Source: Planctomycetaceae bacterium (GTDB taxonomy: Bacteria; Planctomycetota; Planctomycetia; Planctomycetales; Planctomycetaceae). Taken from it: a DNA stretch of 64,000 nt. Numbering within the stretch: the first letter of the stretch is position 1; each line of letters opens with the position of its first letter. A program made the position numbers and the translations under genes. Positions 61,506 through 64,000 of this stretch are shown here, one piece after another. The notes under the pieces were generated by a model. That model saw nothing but the letters and a program-made list of their open reading frames with translations. It was not told the origin of the DNA and searched no databases. Where the stretch lies: positions 193,501 through 257,500 of the forward strand of contig JAWKTX010000010.1 in assembly GCA_041398825.1 (NCBI GenBank), read 5' to 3'.

Positions 61506-62882
61506 CTATTTCAGAAGATACCGATTCGCAATTGTGATTCCCGAGAGCATCGCCCCCACGATTCCCAGAAAACCCTGATCTGTGCCACACAGGTAAAGAT
61601 TACTCAGCGTCGTCTGTCCGTTGACAAACTTCACCGGGGCCCCGTAAACACAGCCGTTCAGATGCCCGGTAAACCTCTTGATCGTCCGTGGTGTGAAAAC
61701 ATCCGTATCAACAACATGACCACGAAAATCGGGGATATGCTTCACAGCGCTCGCAATAATTCGGTCATTCCAAACAACTTTTTGCCGCTGATATTCCTCT
61801 TCGGGCAGTGACATCCAATAGTCCGGATCGGCAAGAGCAGTGATTCGGATGCGACCATCCTCCAGCGGGCTGGAATAGTCGAAATTATTCGGAGAACAAA
61901 TAATTCCCGATCTCAGATCAACAGGCTCGCTCGGGCGGTCATAACAAAACTCAGGAACATCACTGTAAAAAACGATCGTTTCGTCGTGGCCAAGGCTTGA
62001 GGGTTCACAGTCCAGGACTGAAATTGTCTCAACAAACGAAATATCTCCGGGCGTGGGAGCCTCGAACGACGGCCCCCCGTCCACCAAACGCATCGTCTCC
62101 GCAGCGCCTGCAGATGAAAGAACAGAATCCGCCTCGATTTCAGATCCGTCATCCAGAATAACGGAAGTCGCTTTTCCTTTCGCCTGCCGAATCTCTCGAA
62201 CCCCGGACCGTAAACGAAGTTCGCCCCCCAGGGACCGGAAGTGCCGAACGAGCTTCTTGAGAATGAGACGAATCCCGTCAAACGGTCGTCCAAACCCTTC
62301 GAAGAAGATCGCCTGAAACATGATCACGAACTGGCTGAAATCCATGTCATGTGCCGTCGCACTGCCGTAAAACATGAGGGGGCAGAAAATCATGTCTACC
62401 AACAAGGGATCCGACAGATATGAACTGACCACATCCCGGGCCGAGGAGGCCGAGCGTTCCAGCGCCAGAGGGTCATGCTCCCGTATTCGCACCAATAGCT
62501 TCTGAAAACCGTCGGCCTGAGAAGGAAATGCCCGTTCGACTTCCTGCTGAAAGAAACAGAAGTCATTGTTAAATTCGAGGCGACAGCCGGGGAAAACCAC
62601 TGACGATTTCAACTGCGGCCGCAGGTCAAAGTCATCCCAACTCATTCGCAACTGACGAAGCAGCTTACTTAACGGCCCGTGTTTTGTACCCGGCTTTGCA
62701 TAGTTGGTAATGGCATGCAAACCAACGTCAAAGTTACGCTTCCGTAATCGATAAAATGAATTCAGCCCACCAATGGTGGTGTGACGCTCAAGGATGCATA
62801 CTTTTTTTTCGTAGTACGCAAGCCGGACGCCGGCAGACAGCCCTGACATTCCAGCCCCGATAATGACCGTATCGTACCGCAC
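61506..62882 (-). CDS. FAD-dependent oxidoreductase, CrtI/retinol-saturase type
   Basis: 458 residues. The N-terminal Rossmann dinucleotide motif VIIGAGMSGLSAGVRLAYYE is followed by CILERHTTIGGLNSFYR and VGLHAITNYA, the pattern of phytoene desaturase, retinol saturase and related enzymes. The C-terminal FAD motif is NLYLCGTDQGFLGIVGAMLSGI. Such flavoproteins desaturate or saturate isoprenoids and acyl chains. The next genes on the same strand upstream are an acyl carrier protein and a ketosynthase, so the substrate may be an ACP- or lipid-bound chain. A terminator-like hairpin (62984-63004) separates it from the acyl carrier protein gene. Confidence 0.85.
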   Translation of the reverse strand: MRYDTVIIGAGMSGLSAGVRLAYYEKKVCILERHTTIGGLNSFYRLRKRNFDVGLHAITNYAKPGTKHGPLSKLLRQLRMSWDDFDLRPQLKSSVVFPGCRLEFNNDFCFFQQEVERAFPSQADGFQKLLVRIREHDPLALERSASSARDVVSSYLSDPLLVDMIFCPLMFYGSATAHDMDFSQFVIMFQAIFFEGFGRPFDGIRLILKKLVRHFRSLGGELRLRSGVREIRQAKGKATSVILDDGSEIEADSVLSSAGAAETMRLVDGGPSFEAPTPGDISFVETISVLDCEPSSLGHDETIVFYSDVPEFCYDRPSEPVDLRSGIICSPNNFDYSSPLEDGRIRITALADPDYWMSLPEEEYQRQKVVWNDRIIASAVKHIPDFRGHVVDTDVFTPRTIKRFTGHLNGCVYGAPVKFVNGQTTLSNLYLCGTDQGFLGIVGAMLSGITIANRYLLK

Positions 62883-62983
62883 TGAGTCACCTCAACTTCA
62901 GCTGCCGAATGATCGCACCCACATCACAGACCTGCACCGCATCAGGGCAAGGCCTGAAATCAGCATGTCCAACAACAGAACAA

Positions 62984-63004
62984 CCCCGAGGTTCTGCCTC
63001 GGGG
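62984..63004 (-). terminator. Intrinsic terminator between ACP and oxidoreductase genes
   Basis: CCCCGAGG (62984-62991) pairs with CCTCGGGG (62997-63004) around a five-base loop. On the minus strand the stem is followed by a T-rich run (TTGTTCTGTTGTTGG), as for a rho-independent terminator. It lies 36 bases after the stop of the acyl carrier protein and 100 bases before the oxidoreductase start, so it may limit expression of the latter. Confidence 0.8.
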
Positions 63005-63039
63005 CTGTGTGCATCATACCAGGGTTGACCCTGCAACCA

Positions 63040-63306
63040 TCAGGTCGCAACCGGCACATCCTTCAACTTTGGAAGCAGGTACTCGACCGTGCCAGCCATC
63101 GTGTTCAAATTTGGGTAATCTTCTTCAGGTATCTGGATGCGGTACATCTTTCGGAGTTCCATGACAATGTCCAGGAAATCCATACTGTCCAATTCCATCT
63201 GCTCACGGAATGGCTTGGCATCATCCAGATCGGTCAGATCTTCGTCTGGAGCAATCCGCTCGAGGATTTCCAAAATGACCTGCCGAATCTGCTCCGAATT
63301 CATCAA
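63040..63306 (-). CDS. Acyl carrier protein
   Basis: 88 residues from ATG 63306 (the next codon, ATG 63303, is equally possible). The phosphopantetheine attachment site is Ser41 in ELDSMDFLDIVMEL, where D-S-M-D replaces the common D-S-L-D. Helices I to IV are recognisable and the surface is acidic (PDEDLTDLDD). It carries acyl or polyketide intermediates for the ketosynthase encoded 42 bases upstream. It is probably a dedicated carrier protein rather than the housekeeping AcpP. Confidence 0.93.
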   Translation of the reverse strand: MMNSEQIRQVILEILERIAPDEDLTDLDDAKPFREQMELDSMDFLDIVMELRKMYRIQIPEEDYPNLNTMAGTVEYLLPKLKDVPVAT

Positions 63307-63348
63307 CCCATCCTTTTCACTGCAAAAGTTTGAGAGGGAAATGAGCCC

Positions 63349-64000
63349 TCAGGACTCATACTTCTGGACGATCAAGACTGAGTTGATCCCCAACATCCCA
63401 AACGAATTGTTCAAAATACATCTGACGTTACCCAAGTCCCGATTCTGATTCATCACGAGGTTGGGGAGCGCACATCGCTCATCAAGATTATCAAGGTTGA
63501 TTGTAGCGTGGGCGATACCATCGTCAAATGACGGCATATTTCCCAGTAATTCCAAAGCTCCCGCCGCCCCCATCGCGTGACCAATGAAACTCTTGGTGTT
63601 GTTGATGACCGTCCCGCGGCATTCACCGAAAACGGAACGCAGCGCACTGGCCTCTTCAATATCCCCCTGCTCCGTTGCCGTCGCGTGGCTGCTGACAATA
63701 TCAATATCCTCAGGCTTCAGCTTTGCGCGCCCCAGAGCCAGGCGAATACATTCGGCCTGCCGCCCGGAGTCCGGCAAGACGAAGTCCCGCGCGTCGGAGT
63801 TCATTGCGTAGCCAACAATCTCTCCATAAATTTTCGCGCCGCGGGCCAAAGCGTCAGGTAACCGCTCGAGCGTACAGATGCCGCCCCCTTCCGCCACAAC
63901 GATCCCATTCCGATCTATATCAAACGGCCGGCAGGCCCTGGTCGGATCGGTATGAGTCGCAAGCGCCCCCTGAGCTGCGAAGCTGGCAAAAATGCCGAAC
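63349..64000 (-). CDS. 3-oxoacyl-ACP synthase (FabF-type ketosynthase), 5' end beyond right edge
   Basis: Only the C-terminal ~217 residues are in the window; the frame is open at base 64000. It shows the family stretch RPFDIDRNGIVVAEGGGICT, then the first active-site His in SSHATATEQGDIEEA, Lys in TVINNTKSF, and the second His in IGHAMGAAGALELL, ending LNNSFGMLGINSVLIVQ. The catalytic Cys lies beyond the edge. HAT in place of HGT at the first His motif departs from housekeeping FabF. With the adjacent carrier protein it condenses acyl chains; the CrtI-like oxidoreductase downstream suggests a specialised lipid. Confidence 0.9.
   Translation of the reverse strand, partial: FGIFASFAAQGALATHTDPTRACRPFDIDRNGIVVAEGGGICTLERLPDALARGAKIYGEIVGYAMNSDARDFVLPDSGRQAECIRLALGRAKLKPEDIDIVSSHATATEQGDIEEASALRSVFGECRGTVINNTKSFIGHAMGAAGALELLGNMPSFDDGIAHATINLDNLDERCALPNLVMNQNRDLGNVRCILNNSFGMLGINSVLIVQKYES

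Overview
The window is a contiguous stretch of a Planctomycetota chromosome. The evidence is the gene content: a DUF1501 Tat-exported protein, a Pirellula/Verrucomicrobium-type dehydrogenase (propeller) protein, DUF1080 and SUMF1-like secreted proteins, an iduronate-type sulfatase, a large PA14 surface protein with the arginine-rich, LE-R-LL type N-terminus common in planctomycete exoproteins, and a short pilin-like protein of the MLKSLWNDEAG type. I cannot place it at genus level from sequence alone. No rRNA, tRNA or CRISPR array was recognised.

Layout. 1-2.2 kb: an ankyrin protein cut by the left edge and a PqiB/MCE-type lipid-transport protein, both on the minus strand. 2.7-12.5 kb: an exopolysaccharide locus on the plus strand with an asparagine synthetase-type amidotransferase, a PcRGLX/YetA-like glycan-active protein, three GT4-like glycosyltransferases (the third with a frameshifted tail) and a FemAB-like acyltransferase. 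12.8-14.5 kb: a response regulator with an HD-GYP output domain. 14.6-16.2 kb: a secreted beta-propeller protein. 16.4-23.0 kb: a divergent RND efflux system (TolC-like lipoprotein on minus, adaptor and pump on plus). 23.2-28.9 kb: agmatine deiminase, a membrane protein of unknown function, a DUF1080 protein, peptide deformylase, an FHA protein and a pilin-like protein. 29.4-30.5 kb: a decayed alpha/beta hydrolase and a small unknown ORF.

31-34 kb: DUF1501 protein, then a TIGR01777 epimerase-like protein translationally coupled to a small membrane protein. 34-39 kb: minus-strand amidohydrolase, VOC protein and a tightly packed trio (YkgJ cysteine-cluster protein, secreted lectin-fold protein, SUMF1-like protein). 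39.5-43.8 kb: a PA14/Fn3-like surface protein broken by two frameshifts, followed by a decayed IS701-like element with recognisable terminal inverted repeats. 43.8-45.9 kb: two paralogous lipoproteins and a DUF2752 protein. 46.2-49.2 kb: a Tat-exported protein of unknown function and a sulfatase. 49.4-55.9 kb: a four-gene ABC-2 transporter operon containing an uncharacterised repeat-type protein. 56.4-57.4 kb: a membrane-anchored YfaP-like protein. 57.8-61.3 kb: a complex I operon (nuoI, DUF2203, nuoA, nuoC, nuoD) with no nuoB. 61.5-64 kb: the end of a lipid or polyketide-like locus with a CrtI/RetSat-like FAD oxidoreductase, an acyl carrier protein and a ketosynthase cut by the right edge.

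Between genes the window holds a dispersed ~100-bp inverted-repeat element in three clear copies (about 30.2, 49.3 and 57.6 kb) and a relative with different core (24.4 kb). Several genes are decayed or carry indels (glycosyltransferase tail, hydrolase, surface protein, transposase), so either this region is eroding or the assembly has homopolymer errors; raw reads would separate the two.
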